Shown here: positions 1 to 9,053 of the stretch, in pieces | Position numbering within the stretch: position 1 is the first letter of the stretch | Layout: each line of letters opens with the position of its first letter | Source of the DNA: Nocardioides soli | GTDB taxonomy: Bacteria; Actinomycetota; Actinomycetes; Propionibacteriales; Nocardioidaceae | Length of the DNA: 64,000 bases | Reading direction: 5' to 3' | Assembly: GCF_014191495.1 (NCBI RefSeq) | Contig: NZ_JACHWR010000003.1 | Coordinates: 124,501 to 188,500 of the forward strand | Program-made: the position numbers and the translations under genes | The notes under the pieces: model-generated | Told to the model about the DNA's origin: nothing | Database searches by the model: none | The model's input: the letters and a program-made list of their open reading frames with translations, nothing else

Positions 1-423
1 GCCGACGACGTACGAGACGCCCGCGGCGCGCTGGAGGGCGAGCCGCTTGGGCACCAGCTCGCCGAGCACCAGCGACAGGTAGGCGATGAACAGCGTCAGC
101 AGGATCAGCGCCAGCGTGTCGGCGGCGGCGCCGCTGAGACCGAGATCGACGAGCACCGGGGCGAAGTCGGGCGCCAGCGTCGACGCGCCGTACGCCGCGG
201 AGAAGAAGCCGGCCACGGTGACGCCGATCTGGACGGCGGCGAGGAATCGGTTGGGGTCGCGGGCGACCCGCGCGACCCTGGCCCCGCGCGGGCCGCGCTC
301 GGCGAGGGCGTTGATCTGGCCCTCGCGTAGCGAGACCAGCGCGATCTCGGTGCCGGCGAACACGCCGCCGACGAGGATGAAGGCCAGGACGAGCAGCAGG
401 TTGGTCAGCGTCTGGGCGTCCAC
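1..423 (-). CDS. CNNM-domain (TlyC/CorC-type) membrane protein, partial
   Basis: Only the N-terminal 141 codons lie in the window; the gene continues past base 1. Translation from a GTG at 423 begins VDAQTLTNLLLVLAF and shows a first membrane helix (about residues 5-25), the FAGTEIALVS stretch typical of the CNNM/DUF21 domain, a second helix near 65-85 and a third around 100-125 ending in the family signature LGELVPKRLAL. Proteins of this family are integral membrane proteins linked to Mg/Co transport (CorB/CorC/CNNM); CBS and CorC domains would be expected in the part outside the window. The substrate cannot be judged here. Confidence 0.85.
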   Translation of the reverse strand, partial: MDAQTLTNLLLVLAFILVGGVFAGTEIALVSLREGQINALAERGPRGARVARVARDPNRFLAAVQIGVTVAGFFSAAYGASTLAPDFAPVLVDLGLSGAAADTLALILLTLFIAYLSLVLGELVPKRLALQRAAGVSYVVG

Positions 424-432
424 CCGTGAAAT

Positions 433-1599
433 CTAGCGGCGCGGTCGTACCCGCAGGATCACGTCGGTGCCGCCGCCGTTGTCGGTGGTCACATAGAACG
501 TCGGACCGGGGCCGTCGACCACGGTGCGGATCCGGCCGTAGCGTCGCAGCTCGGCGGGCACGTGCACCCGCTGGAGCGCGCCGTCGGCCGACAGCGTCAG
601 GAAGAGCACCCGCTCGGCCTTGAGCGCCGCGACGGCCAGGGTGCCGTCGTACGCCCCGAGGCCTCGGCCGCCGACGAAGCCGCCGCCGGAGGTGGCCAGC
701 GTCGGGTAGCCCGAGCTCCACACGGCCTCGATCTGCCGGCCGGGCAGCGACTGGTCGGTCATCGGCACGCTCTCGTCGTAGCCCGGGCCCGGGTCGTAGC
801 CGTAGTTGCCGCCGTTGACGAGCCGGTTGACCTCGTCGTCCCGATCGGTGCCCTGCTCGATCGACCACAGCGTGCCGTCGGCGCGCTGGCTGAGGCCCTG
901 CACGTTGCGGTGCCCGTAGGTGTGGACGTAGCGCTGCGCGCGGCTCCGCGCCCCGGCGAACGGGTTGTCGGGCCACGGCCTGCCGGTGAAGCGGTCGAGC
1001 CGCAGCGTCTTGCCGCCGAGCGACCGCTTGTCCTGCGGGTTGGTGGCGGTGGCGGCGTCGCCGGTGCCGACCAGGAGCGAGCCCGCGTCGTCGACCAGCA
1101 GGCGACAGCCGCCGTGGCGACCGCTGGTCGCCGGGAGTCCGCCGACGAGTCGCCGCACCTTCGTGGCCCTGGTCAGGTCGGTGTTCAGCCGCCACGCGAT
1201 CACGCGGACGTCGTGGCCGCTCGCGGTGGTGCCACCCTGGCAGGTGTAGATGCGCCGGTTCGTGGCGAAGCGCGGGTCGACCTCGAGTCCCATCAGCCCG
1301 GTCTCGCCGCTGACCCACACCGAGCCGCTGGGGAACCGCACCCGGTGCCGGCGCCCGTGGTCCCACACCCCGAGCGTGGCCCGGTCGCGCTGGGTGTAGA
1401 GCAGCACGCCGCGGCCGAGCACGCGGACGTCCCACGGATGGTCGAGGCCGCGCACGAGCCGCTTGACCGCGAGCGGTGGGTACGCCGCGGCCCGCCCGAC
1501 CGCATCCCGGTCGTGGTGGCCGGGCGTGCAGGCGACCGCGGGTGCGGCGGGCAGGGCGAGTGCGAGGGCCGTGGTCAACCCGAGAACGACGGAGCGCAT
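433..1599 (-). CDS. secreted PQQ-dependent sugar (glucose/sorbosone) dehydrogenase family protein
   Basis: 388 residues. The first ~23 residues (MRSVVLGL.. ending VACTPG) form a signal peptide or lipoprotein-like leader. The rest matches the soluble-glucose-dehydrogenase six-bladed propeller (GSDH family): VRGLDHPWDVRVL near the start, GLMGLEVDPRFATNRRIYTC near residue 105, YGHRNVQGLSQ near 230 followed by WSIEQGTDRDDEVNRL and GGNYGYDPG. These motifs contribute the PQQ and calcium sites in characterised enzymes. Family members oxidise aldoses or sorbosone outside the membrane; some paralogues have no known substrate. It lies 9 nt from the CNNM gene start on the same strand, so co-transcription is possible. 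Confidence 0.83.
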   Translation of the reverse strand: MRSVVLGLTTALALALPAAPAVACTPGHHDRDAVGRAAAYPPLAVKRLVRGLDHPWDVRVLGRGVLLYTQRDRATLGVWDHGRRHRVRFPSGSVWVSGETGLMGLEVDPRFATNRRIYTCQGGTTASGHDVRVIAWRLNTDLTRATKVRRLVGGLPATSGRHGGCRLLVDDAGSLLVGTGDAATATNPQDKRSLGGKTLRLDRFTGRPWPDNPFAGARSRAQRYVHTYGHRNVQGLSQRADGTLWSIEQGTDRDDEVNRLVNGGNYGYDPGPGYDESVPMTDQSLPGRQIEAVWSSGYPTLATSGGGFVGGRGLGAYDGTLAVAALKAERVLFLTLSADGALQRVHVPAELRRYGRIRTVVDGPGPTFYVTTDNGGGTDVILRVRPRR

Positions 1600-1639
1600 G
1601 GCGGCACGGTAGCGACGGTTGATGAGACCGCGGGTGGGG

Positions 1640-2503
1640 TCAGAAGGTGTGCTCCTCGGCCGGGAAGGTGCCGGCGCGGACGTCGGCGGCGTAGGCCCGC
1701 GCCGCGTCGAGCAGGACGCCGTGGAGGTCGGCGTACTGCCGCACGAAGCGCGGCATCCGGCCGGTGCGCAGCCCGAAGGCGTCCTGCCACACCAGCACCT
1801 GGCCGTCGCAGCCCGCGCCGGCGCCGATGCCGATGGTGGGGATCGACACGGACGCCGTGACGTCGGCGGCGACGTCGCCGGGCACCATCTCCATCACGAT
1901 GGAGAAGGCGCCCGCCTCCTCCATCGCCCGGGCCTCCTCGATGACCCGCTTGGCCGCGTCGCCGCGGCCCTGCACGCGGTAGCCGCCCAGGTTGTGCTCC
2001 GACTGTGGGGTGAAGCCGATGTGCGCCATCACGGGGATGCCGCCCTCGGTCAGCTTGCGCACCTGCGGGGCCATCTCGACGCCACCCTCGAGCTTCACGG
2101 CGTGCGCGTTGGCCTCCTTCATGAACCGGACGGCGGTCAGGTAGGCCTGCTCGGGCGAGGCCTGGTAGGAGCCGAACGGCAGGTCGGCGACGACCAGCGC
2201 GCGGCGTACCGACCTCGTCACGGCGCGGGCCAGCGGGATCAGCTCGTCGACGGTCACCGGCAGCGAGGTCTCGTTGCCGAAGACGTTGTTGGAGGCGCTG
2301 TCGCCGACCAGCAGGACCTCGATACCGGCCTCGTCGAAGGTCTGGGCGGCGTACTGCTCGTAGGCGGTGAGCATCGCGAACCGCTCGCCGCGCTGCTTCA
2401 TCTCGCGTAGGTGGTGGGTGCGGATCCGCTTGATCGCGGCGGCTCCCTCCGTCTGCTGGGCCTTGGCCGGACCGGTGCCGTACGGCGCGGTCTCCTCGCT
2501 CAT
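1640..2503 (-). CDS. panB: 3-methyl-2-oxobutanoate hydroxymethyltransferase
   Basis: 287 residues. It catalyses the first committed step of pantothenate/CoA synthesis, transferring a hydroxymethyl group from methylene-THF to ketoisovalerate. Visible PanB motifs are RIRTHHLREMKQRGERFAMLTAYEQY near the N-terminus, the metal-site aspartate in LLVGDSASNN, VADLPFGSYQ, KLEGGVEMAP, PVMAHIGFTPQS and a late IGIGAGAGCDGQVLVWQD. The ATG at 2503 is preferred over an upstream ATG (2524) because AGGGAGA lies 4 nt ahead of it. The N-terminal ~25 residues before RIRTHH are a low-complexity extension seen in actinobacterial PanB. No panC/panD lies in the window. Confidence 0.96.
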   Translation of the reverse strand: MSEETAPYGTGPAKAQQTEGAAAIKRIRTHHLREMKQRGERFAMLTAYEQYAAQTFDEAGIEVLLVGDSASNNVFGNETSLPVTVDELIPLARAVTRSVRRALVVADLPFGSYQASPEQAYLTAVRFMKEANAHAVKLEGGVEMAPQVRKLTEGGIPVMAHIGFTPQSEHNLGGYRVQGRGDAAKRVIEEARAMEEAGAFSIVMEMVPGDVAADVTASVSIPTIGIGAGAGCDGQVLVWQDAFGLRTGRMPRFVRQYADLHGVLLDAARAYAADVRAGTFPAEEHTF

Positions 2504-2602
2504 GGAATCTCCCTGACATGTCATCTCGCGGCTCCCTGATGGAGTCCACGGACCGTTCGTCAGGCTAGCCCCGGACCGCCCCGTTGAGGCCTGTGTGCCT
2601 CG

Positions 2603-3079
2603 TCACGCGATGCCGGCGGGGCGGGCGGCGTCGGCCGCCGCCTCCATGTCGGCGATCACGATCTTCTGCATCGTCATCATGGCCGCGGCGGCCGCCTGGG
2701 CGCGGGCCGGGTCGGGATCGGAGATCAGCTCGTAGAGGCGCACCGGCACGATCTGCCAGGACAGCCCGAACCTGTCCTGCAGCCAGGCACACTGGTCGGG
2801 CCGGCCGCCGGCGACCAGGGTGTCCCAGTAGTAGTCGACCTCCGACTGGTCGACGCAGTCGACGCTCAGCGACACGGTCTCGGTGAAGCCGGCGTGCACC
2901 GGTCCGCCGTTGATGCCGCGGAACGGCCGGCCGTCGAGGGTCCACCGGGCGGCGAGCACGCTGCCGTCGTCGTGATGGGACACCCCGCGGATCTCGGAGT
3001 TCGGGAAGACCGCGGTGTAGAACTCCACGGCCTCCATCAGGTTGTCGTCGAACCACAGGCAGGTGCTGATCTCAGGCAT
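2603..3079 (-). CDS. VOC family (PhnB-like) protein
   Basis: 158 residues from the ATG at 3079. The protein begins MPEISTCLWFDDNLMEAVEFYTAVFPNSEI, the usual opening of the 3-demethylubiquinone methyltransferase-like/PhnB branch of the vicinal-oxygen-chelate superfamily. It continues with FRGINGGPVHAGFTETVSLSV, YYWDTLV, CAWLQDRFGLSWQIVP and a closing MMTMQKIVIADMEAA. These small dimeric proteins mostly lack an assigned reaction. An ATG at 3112 would add 11 residues, but 3079 fits the family start better. No clear Shine-Dalgarno is seen at either start. Confidence 0.82.
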   Translation of the reverse strand: MPEISTCLWFDDNLMEAVEFYTAVFPNSEIRGVSHHDDGSVLAARWTLDGRPFRGINGGPVHAGFTETVSLSVDCVDQSEVDYYWDTLVAGGRPDQCAWLQDRFGLSWQIVPVRLYELISDPDPARAQAAAAAMMTMQKIVIADMEAAADAARPAGIA

Positions 3080-3180
3080 GCCGTGCAGACCGCGGTCGGT
3101 CCGAGAACTCATCGCAGCCGGCACGGATCTGCCTCGTTCGGGCCATGTCGGTCGGGCGGTCGGCGGCGCACGCTGAGGGG

Positions 3181-6100
3181 ATGGCAGCACCGCAGGACGC
3201 TCGGGAGGAGCTCCGCCTCGCCGTCGTCCTCAACGGCGGCGTGAGCCTCGCCGTCTGGATCGGGGGAGTCACCCTCGAGATCGACCGGATGACGCGGGGC
3301 GACCGCGTCTACGGCCAGCTGTTGGACCTGCTCGGCATGAGCGCTCGTGCCGACGTCATCACGGGTACGTCGGCCGGCGGGATCAACGGGGCCGCGCTCG
3401 CCCTGGCGCAGGTCAACGACCACGCCGACCTGCGCGGACTGCGCGACCTGTGGGCCGACCAGGGGCGGATGGAGACCCTGCTGCGTACGCCGTTCCACGG
3501 CCAGCCGGCGTCACTGCTGCGCGGCGACGAGTACTTCCTGCCGTCGCTGGAGCGGGCGCTGCGCGGCCTGACCGTCGACTACGCACCGATCGGGCCGGAC
3601 CGCCGGCCGGTGTACCTCGGCGTGACCACGACGCTCCTCGACGGCGCCCGCACGGTCACCTCCGACGCGCTCGGCCAGGCGCTGCCCCAGGAGGTGCACG
3701 CCGGCCTGATGACCTTCAAGCATCTGGAGAACGACGGCCAGGACGACTTCGCGGCCGACCAGATCGGCGAGACCACGCGCCGGCTCGCCCTGGCCGCCCG
3801 CTCCTCGGCGAGCTTCCCGGTGGCCTTCGAGCCGTCGTTCCTGCCGGTGGGCACCGGGGTCTCGGGCAACGGCCGGCCGGACATGACGATGGTCGCCGAC
3901 TGGGTCGACCCGACCGGACCGCCGGACCAGTCGCACTTCGGCGTCGACGGCGGTGCGATGGTCAACACCCCGACGCTCCCCGCACTCGAGGTGATCGACA
4001 GCCTGCCGGCGACCACGGCGGTACGCCGGGTGATGCTGCTCGTCTTCCCGCACGCGCCGACCGTGCAGGAGCGCCCGCCCGCCGAGGAGCAGGACCCGCC
4101 GACGGTGGTGGAGGCGCTGACCGGGGTCGCCCACGCGACCCGCAGTGAGGCGAGCCGCACGCATGTCGAGAAGGTGGAGGAGCACAACCGGCAGGCGGCG
4201 GCGCGCAGGTTCGGGCGCTCCGACGTGCTGATCAGCCTCCAGCGCAGCACCGACAACGGCCTGACCGACGTGCTGTCCGGGCTGTTCGGGACGCTCTACC
4301 CGCACTACCGCGAGCTGCGCCTGCGCCGGGCCGCCCGCGACCTCGCCGAACGGGTGCCGACGGTGCCGGGCTGGTCCTACGACCGGGTGCTCGGATCCGT
4401 CGAGAAGGCGCAGCAGCGCGTCGACGCGACGCACGGCCTGCCGTACGTCGTCACCACGGCGCAGGCGCGCGACTGGCGGTTCGACCCGGCGCGCGGCTGG
4501 CCGTGGGGCGTCACCACCGCCGAGCACCTGGCCGACGACGCGCTCGACCTGGCGCGCCGGCTGGTGCGCCTCGAGCTGACCGCGGACGAACGGGTGCTGG
4601 TCGAGCGGCAGCGGATGGCGCTCTTCGACGTACGCCGCCGGGTCGAGCGGGCCCGGCGGGGGTTCGACGACGTGTGGTTCCGCGGCTGCCTGAGCGGGCT
4701 GCCGCCGAACACGTCGTACTGGCAGGTCCGGATGGCCGCCCAGCAGCGCGCCTACCGCGGCGGGCGCGAGCTGGAGGCGGCCGACTTCGAGCGACTCACC
4801 CCGGACCCGCAGCGCCGCCAGGACCTCGCCGACCTGGTCAACGCGACCTATCCCGAGCGCAAGGTCGGCACCGAGGTCGCCGACGGCCTGATCGAGCTCG
4901 CGGCCTCGCTGCTCGCGCTGACGCCGGCCGTCGACCGGCTCGCCGACGTCGTGACCGGCGACGATCAGCTGGCGCTCCAGGCCTGGCAGAAGCTCCTCGG
5001 GAACGTCGCCGACGAGCGGGAGCTGATCGCGGAGCTGGTGCGGCTCGACGTGGTGACCGCGTGTCTGAGCAACGCCCCCGAGCGAGGCTCGGAGCAGCTG
5101 GTCGAGCTGGTGCAGGTGAGCCTGCAGACCAGCAACGCCTTCGCGCAGGTGACCACCCAGGGCAGCGACAAACTGGGCGGCGCCCGGCTCGGCCGCTTCG
5201 CCGGCTTCCTCAAGGAGTCCTGGCGGATCAACGACTGGATCTGGGGCCGGCTCGACGCCGCCACGATGCTCTGCCAGGTGCTCCTGGACCCCGACCGGCT
5301 CCGCCGCGCCCGCGAGGACGCCGAGCGGCGCGGCGAGCCCTGGCCGGCGACGGCGCAGGGGTGGGTCGACGCCTGGGTGGCGACGCTGTTCGCGGGCCGG
5401 GAGCCGGGGCCGGGCTTCCTCTCGCTCCGGCAGCGGGCGGTCGTGGAGCTGGACCGGTACGTCTACCACGACACCGCCGACCGGCCGCCCACGCTGGAGG
5501 CGCTGGCCGGGCTGTTCGCCTGGGCGATCCAGGCGGATGTCGCGGCCGAGGACCTGCCCGCGCTGCGGGACGCGGTCGCCGCGGACCGCCGGGAGGGCGC
5601 GACCCAGGCCTCGCACGGGGAGCGCTTCGTCGAGGACCACGCGGCCCTGCTCGACCAGCTCAAGGGGCTGGGGCCGGTGCTGCTGGCGTCCAACGAGCCG
5701 GGCGCCGCACCACCCGACGACCCGAGATCCGCCCAGCGCCGGGGTCTCGGGCTGGCCGGACTGCGCGCCTTCGACCGCGCGGGCGTCGGCCGCGAGCCGC
5801 TCGACGCCGAGGCGTCCGGCGACCTGCTGATCCGCACCGGCGTCACCGCGGTGGCCGTCGGTGCCACCGTGCTGGACAGCCCGAAGCTCGGCGTACCGGC
5901 CGCCAAGCCGCTGACCCGCACGATCCGGGGCCTGGCGCTGCTGCCGTACTGGGTGGCCCGCGGCCTCACCGGTGGCGCCCGCATCGGCAACACCGTCGCC
6001 ATCGCCGTGCTGGCACTCGGCGGCGCGATGCTGGCGCTCTCGCTGGTGCTGTCGGCGACCCCGCGCTGGGTGGCGCTGATCGGGGTGTCGGCGCTGCTCT

Positions 6101-7017
6101 TCGGCTTCGCCTACGCCGCGCTGCGCACCGGCAGCCTGCTGCACGGCATCGCACTGCTCAGCCCGGTGATCCCGTTGATCGCGTACGCCGTGACCCAGCA
6201 GGTCCGGCCGACGGAGACGACCCTGCCCACGCTCGCCGTGCTGCCGTTCGTGGCCGCGCTGATCGCGGGCCTGGTCATCCTGGGATCCCTGCCGGCGCTG
6301 GTGCGTACGCCGTTCGCGGTGGTCACCGACAGCGGTGGGCGCGGGTGGCTGATCGCCCTGATCGTCGGAACGTTGGTGCTGGAGGCGGCGGTCGTGGCCG
6401 CCGTATGGATCACCGTCTCCTGGAGGCCCGCGCTGGTGCTGCTGGCCGTGTCGGTCGTCGTCGACGTGGCCTGCTGGCTGGCCGAGCGCGAGTCGTCGGC
6501 CTTCCGGGTGCGCTTCCTGGCCGCCGACGGCTGGGCCGAGGATCGGTTGGTGCAGCCACAGGCGGTGGCGGGCGCCTGGGCCTGCGTCTACGCGATCCTG
6601 TCCGCCGCGGTCGGGGTGCTGCTCTGGCTCCTGGTGCGCGCGCTCGGCGACGACCTGCGCTTCGACACCGGCGAGCACCAGGGCGAGCTGACCGCCACCG
6701 GGGTCGCGCTCTGGGCCTCGGTGCTCGGCGCGCTGGTGATGACCGTGCTGCTCGCGGTGCTCGTCGTGGCGCTGCCGCGCCGGGCCCGCGGCCGCTTCGC
6801 GACCGAACTGGAGCGGCAGGTCCGGGCCGGCGCCTTCGCCGTCGGCGCCAGCCTCGACGAGACGCGGGACCTGCTGGTGCGGCGGCTGCGCACGCGCGGC
6901 ACGGCGTACGTCTATCTGACGCAGGTCGCCGACGACGACCTCGTGCTCTCCGGGACCGGCGACGGCCTGGCCCGGCGCATCTGGAGGGCGGCGGGTCATA
7001 CCCAGGCCCACACCTAG
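3181..7017 (+). CDS. large patatin-like phospholipase with DUF3376-type extension and membrane C-terminus
   Basis: 1278 residues from the ATG at 3181. The patatin core occupies about residues 10-330. It has an oxyanion stretch VLNGGVSLAVWIGG, the nucleophile elbow GTSAGGIN with Ser64, and the catalytic aspartate in VDGGAMVN (Asp256). A long helical region with DUF3376-like character follows (about 380-880), and then roughly six hydrophobic helices between 910 and 1190 (for example ALLPYWVARGL, AIAVLALGGAML, PFVAALIAGLVI). This long actinobacterial patatin type has no defined substrate; acyl-hydrolase activity at the membrane is inferred from the Ser/Asp dyad. An upstream in-frame ATG (3145) is less likely because the conserved sequence starts just after 3181. 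Confidence 0.88.
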   Translation: MAAPQDAREELRLAVVLNGGVSLAVWIGGVTLEIDRMTRGDRVYGQLLDLLGMSARADVITGTSAGGINGAALALAQVNDHADLRGLRDLWADQGRMETLLRTPFHGQPASLLRGDEYFLPSLERALRGLTVDYAPIGPDRRPVYLGVTTTLLDGARTVTSDALGQALPQEVHAGLMTFKHLENDGQDDFAADQIGETTRRLALAARSSASFPVAFEPSFLPVGTGVSGNGRPDMTMVADWVDPTGPPDQSHFGVDGGAMVNTPTLPALEVIDSLPATTAVRRVMLLVFPHAPTVQERPPAEEQDPPTVVEALTGVAHATRSEASRTHVEKVEEHNRQAAARRFGRSDVLISLQRSTDNGLTDVLSGLFGTLYPHYRELRLRRAARDLAERVPTVPGWSYDRVLGSVEKAQQRVDATHGLPYVVTTAQARDWRFDPARGWPWGVTTAEHLADDALDLARRLVRLELTADERVLVERQRMALFDVRRRVERARRGFDDVWFRGCLSGLPPNTSYWQVRMAAQQRAYRGGRELEAADFERLTPDPQRRQDLADLVNATYPERKVGTEVADGLIELAASLLALTPAVDRLADVVTGDDQLALQAWQKLLGNVADERELIAELVRLDVVTACLSNAPERGSEQLVELVQVSLQTSNAFAQVTTQGSDKLGGARLGRFAGFLKESWRINDWIWGRLDAATMLCQVLLDPDRLRRAREDAERRGEPWPATAQGWVDAWVATLFAGREPGPGFLSLRQRAVVELDRYVYHDTADRPPTLEALAGLFAWAIQADVAAEDLPALRDAVAADRREGATQASHGERFVEDHAALLDQLKGLGPVLLASNEPGAAPPDDPRSAQRRGLGLAGLRAFDRAGVGREPLDAEASGDLLIRTGVTAVAVGATVLDSPKLGVPAAKPLTRTIRGLALLPYWVARGLTGGARIGNTVAIAVLALGGAMLALSLVLSATPRWVALIGVSALLFGFAYAALRTGSLLHGIALLSPVIPLIAYAVTQQVRPTETTLPTLAVLPFVAALIAGLVILGSLPALVRTPFAVVTDSGGRGWLIALIVGTLVLEAAVVAAVWITVSWRPALVLLAVSVVVDVACWLAERESSAFRVRFLAADGWAEDRLVQPQAVAGAWACVYAILSAAVGVLLWLLVRALGDDLRFDTGEHQGELTATGVALWASVLGALVMTVLLAVLVVALPRRARGRFATELERQVRAGAFAVGASLDETRDLLVRRLRTRGTAYVYLTQVADDDLVLSGTGDGLARRIWRAAGHTQAHT

Positions 7018-7027
7018 ACTCTGGGCC

Positions 7028-9052
7028 GTGGACTTCTACTCCGCCTACGCCCAGGGGTTCGCCCGGGTGGCCGCGTGCACCGTCCCGATCCGGGTGGCCG
7101 ACCCCGCGACCAACGCTCGCGCCGTGCTGGAGCAGGCCCGGGCCTGCTCCGACGACGGCGTCGCGGTCGCGATCTTCCCCGAGCTCTGCCTGAGCGGGTA
7201 CGCCGTCGACGACCTCTTCCTGCAGGACCCGCTGCTCGACGCCGTGGCCGACGCCATCGCCGAGATCGTCGAGGCGTCGCTCGACCTGCTGCCGGTGCTC
7301 GTGGTCGGCGCGCCCGTCGAGCACGGCAACCGCGTGCTGAACACCGCCGTGGTGATCCACCGCGGCCGGATCCTGGGGGTGGCGCCGAAGTCGTACCTGC
7401 CGACCTACCGCGAGTTCTACGAGCGCCGCTGGTTCGCGCCCGGGGACGACGTGCGCGGCACCACGGTGCTCGCGGGCCAGGAGGTGCCGATCGGGCCGGA
7501 CCTGCTCTTCCGGGCCGACGACGTGCGCGGGCTGGTGCTGCACGTCGAGGTGTGCGAGGACCTGTGGGTGCCGGTGTCGCCGAGCGCCGAGGCGTCGCTC
7601 GCCGGCGCGACCGTGCTCGCGAACATCTCCGGCAGCCCGATCACCGTCGGCCGCGCGAGCGACCGGCACCTGCACGCCCGGAGCGCGTCGAGCCGCTGCC
7701 TCGCGGCGTACCTCTATGCCGCCGCCGGCCAGGGCGAGTCGACCACGGACCTGTCCTGGGACGGCCAGACGATGGTCTACGAGAACGGCGAGCTGCTCGT
7801 CGAGTCCGAGCGGTTCCCCGACGGGCCGCGGATGTCGGTCGCCGACGTCGACCTCGACCGGCTGCGGCTGGAGCGGCTCCGGATGGGCACCTTCGACGAC
7901 AACCGTCGCGCGGTCGGCCGGGACTTCCGGACCGTCGACTTCGAGCTCGCGCCGCCTGCGGGTGACATCGGGCTGCGCCGCAAGGTGGACCGGTTCCCTT
8001 TCGTGCCGGACGACCCCGAGCGCCTCGCGCAGGACTGCTACGAGGCCTACAACATCCAGGTCTCCGGGCTCGAGCAGCGCCTGGCTGCGATTGGCCAGCC
8101 GAAGGTGGTGATCGGCATCAGCGGCGGCCTCGACTCGACGCACGCGCTGATCGTCGCGGCCAAGGCGATGGACCGGCTCGGCCGGCCGCGCAGCGAGATC
8201 CACGGCTTCACGCTGCCCGGCTTCGCGACCGGCGAGCGCACCAAGGGCTACGCCTGGCGGCTCGCGGAGTCGCTCGGCATCACCATGCAGGAGATCGACA
8301 TCACCGGCGCCGCCCGGGAGCTGCTGACCGACCTCGGCCACCCCTACGCGCAGGGCGAGGAGGTCTACGACGTCACGTTCGAGAACGTCCAGGCCGGGCT
8401 GCGCACCGACTACCTCTTCCGGCTCGCCAACCACCGCGGCGGGATCGTGGTCGGCACCGGCGACCTCTCGGAGCTGGCGCTGGGCTGGTGCACGTACGGC
8501 GTGGGCGACCAGATGTCCCACTACAACGTCAACGCCGGCGTACCGAAGACGCTGATCCAGCACCTGATCCGCTGGGTGATCGGCTCCGGGCAGTTCGGCG
8601 ACGACACCAACGACGTACTCGCCGAGGTCGTCGCGCAGGAGATCACCCCCGAGCTGGTGCCGCACCGCGAGGACCAGCTGCCGCAGTCGACCGAGGCGTC
8701 GGTCGGGCCCTACTCGCTGCAGGACTTCACGCTCTTCCACGTGCTGCGCCTCGGCTACCCGCCCCGCAAGATCGCCTTCCTCGCCTGGCACGCCTGGCAC
8801 GACGCCGACGCGGGGGAGTGGCCGCCGAACTTCCCCGACGACCGCCGGGTCGCCTTCGACCTGGCGACGATCCGGACGTGGCTCGACGTGTTCGTCCGAC
8901 GCTTCTTCGCCAGCCAGTTCAAGCGCTCCGCGCTCCCGAACGGGCCGAAGGTCAGCCACGGCGGCACCATGTCGCCGCGCGGCGACTGGCGGATGCCGTC
9001 CGACGCCAGCGCGGCGGCCTGGCTGGCCGACCTCGAGTCGGTCCCGGACTGA
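7028..9052 (+). CDS. nadE: glutamine-dependent NAD+ synthetase
   Basis: 674 residues from a GTG 10 nt after the patatin gene. It converts nicotinate adenine dinucleotide to NAD+ with glutamine as nitrogen donor. The N-terminal nitrilase-type amidase domain (1-~300) carries the Glu-Lys-Cys triad at E52 (FPELCLSG), K121 (PKSYLPTYREF) and C176 (HVEVCEDLW). The synthetase domain (~340-674) has the P-loop-like GISGGLDSTHAL and the GTGDLSELALGWCTYGVGDQMSHYNVN stretch. Sequence, length and triad numbering match mycobacterial NadE closely. The next gene starts 1 nt after the stop. Confidence 0.97.
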   Translation: MDFYSAYAQGFARVAACTVPIRVADPATNARAVLEQARACSDDGVAVAIFPELCLSGYAVDDLFLQDPLLDAVADAIAEIVEASLDLLPVLVVGAPVEHGNRVLNTAVVIHRGRILGVAPKSYLPTYREFYERRWFAPGDDVRGTTVLAGQEVPIGPDLLFRADDVRGLVLHVEVCEDLWVPVSPSAEASLAGATVLANISGSPITVGRASDRHLHARSASSRCLAAYLYAAAGQGESTTDLSWDGQTMVYENGELLVESERFPDGPRMSVADVDLDRLRLERLRMGTFDDNRRAVGRDFRTVDFELAPPAGDIGLRRKVDRFPFVPDDPERLAQDCYEAYNIQVSGLEQRLAAIGQPKVVIGISGGLDSTHALIVAAKAMDRLGRPRSEIHGFTLPGFATGERTKGYAWRLAESLGITMQEIDITGAARELLTDLGHPYAQGEEVYDVTFENVQAGLRTDYLFRLANHRGGIVVGTGDLSELALGWCTYGVGDQMSHYNVNAGVPKTLIQHLIRWVIGSGQFGDDTNDVLAEVVAQEITPELVPHREDQLPQSTEASVGPYSLQDFTLFHVLRLGYPPRKIAFLAWHAWHDADAGEWPPNFPDDRRVAFDLATIRTWLDVFVRRFFASQFKRSALPNGPKVSHGGTMSPRGDWRMPSDASAAAWLADLESVPD

Positions 9053-9053
9053 G

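Noticed and set aside
3511..7011. A very long (>1100-codon) minus-strand open frame antisense to the patatin gene
   Set aside because: High GC leaves few stops in shadow frames; the sequence is low-complexity Gly/Arg/His/Gln and the plus-strand product has recognisable motifs. The same holds for the long frames antisense to glnE, nadE and fdhA.
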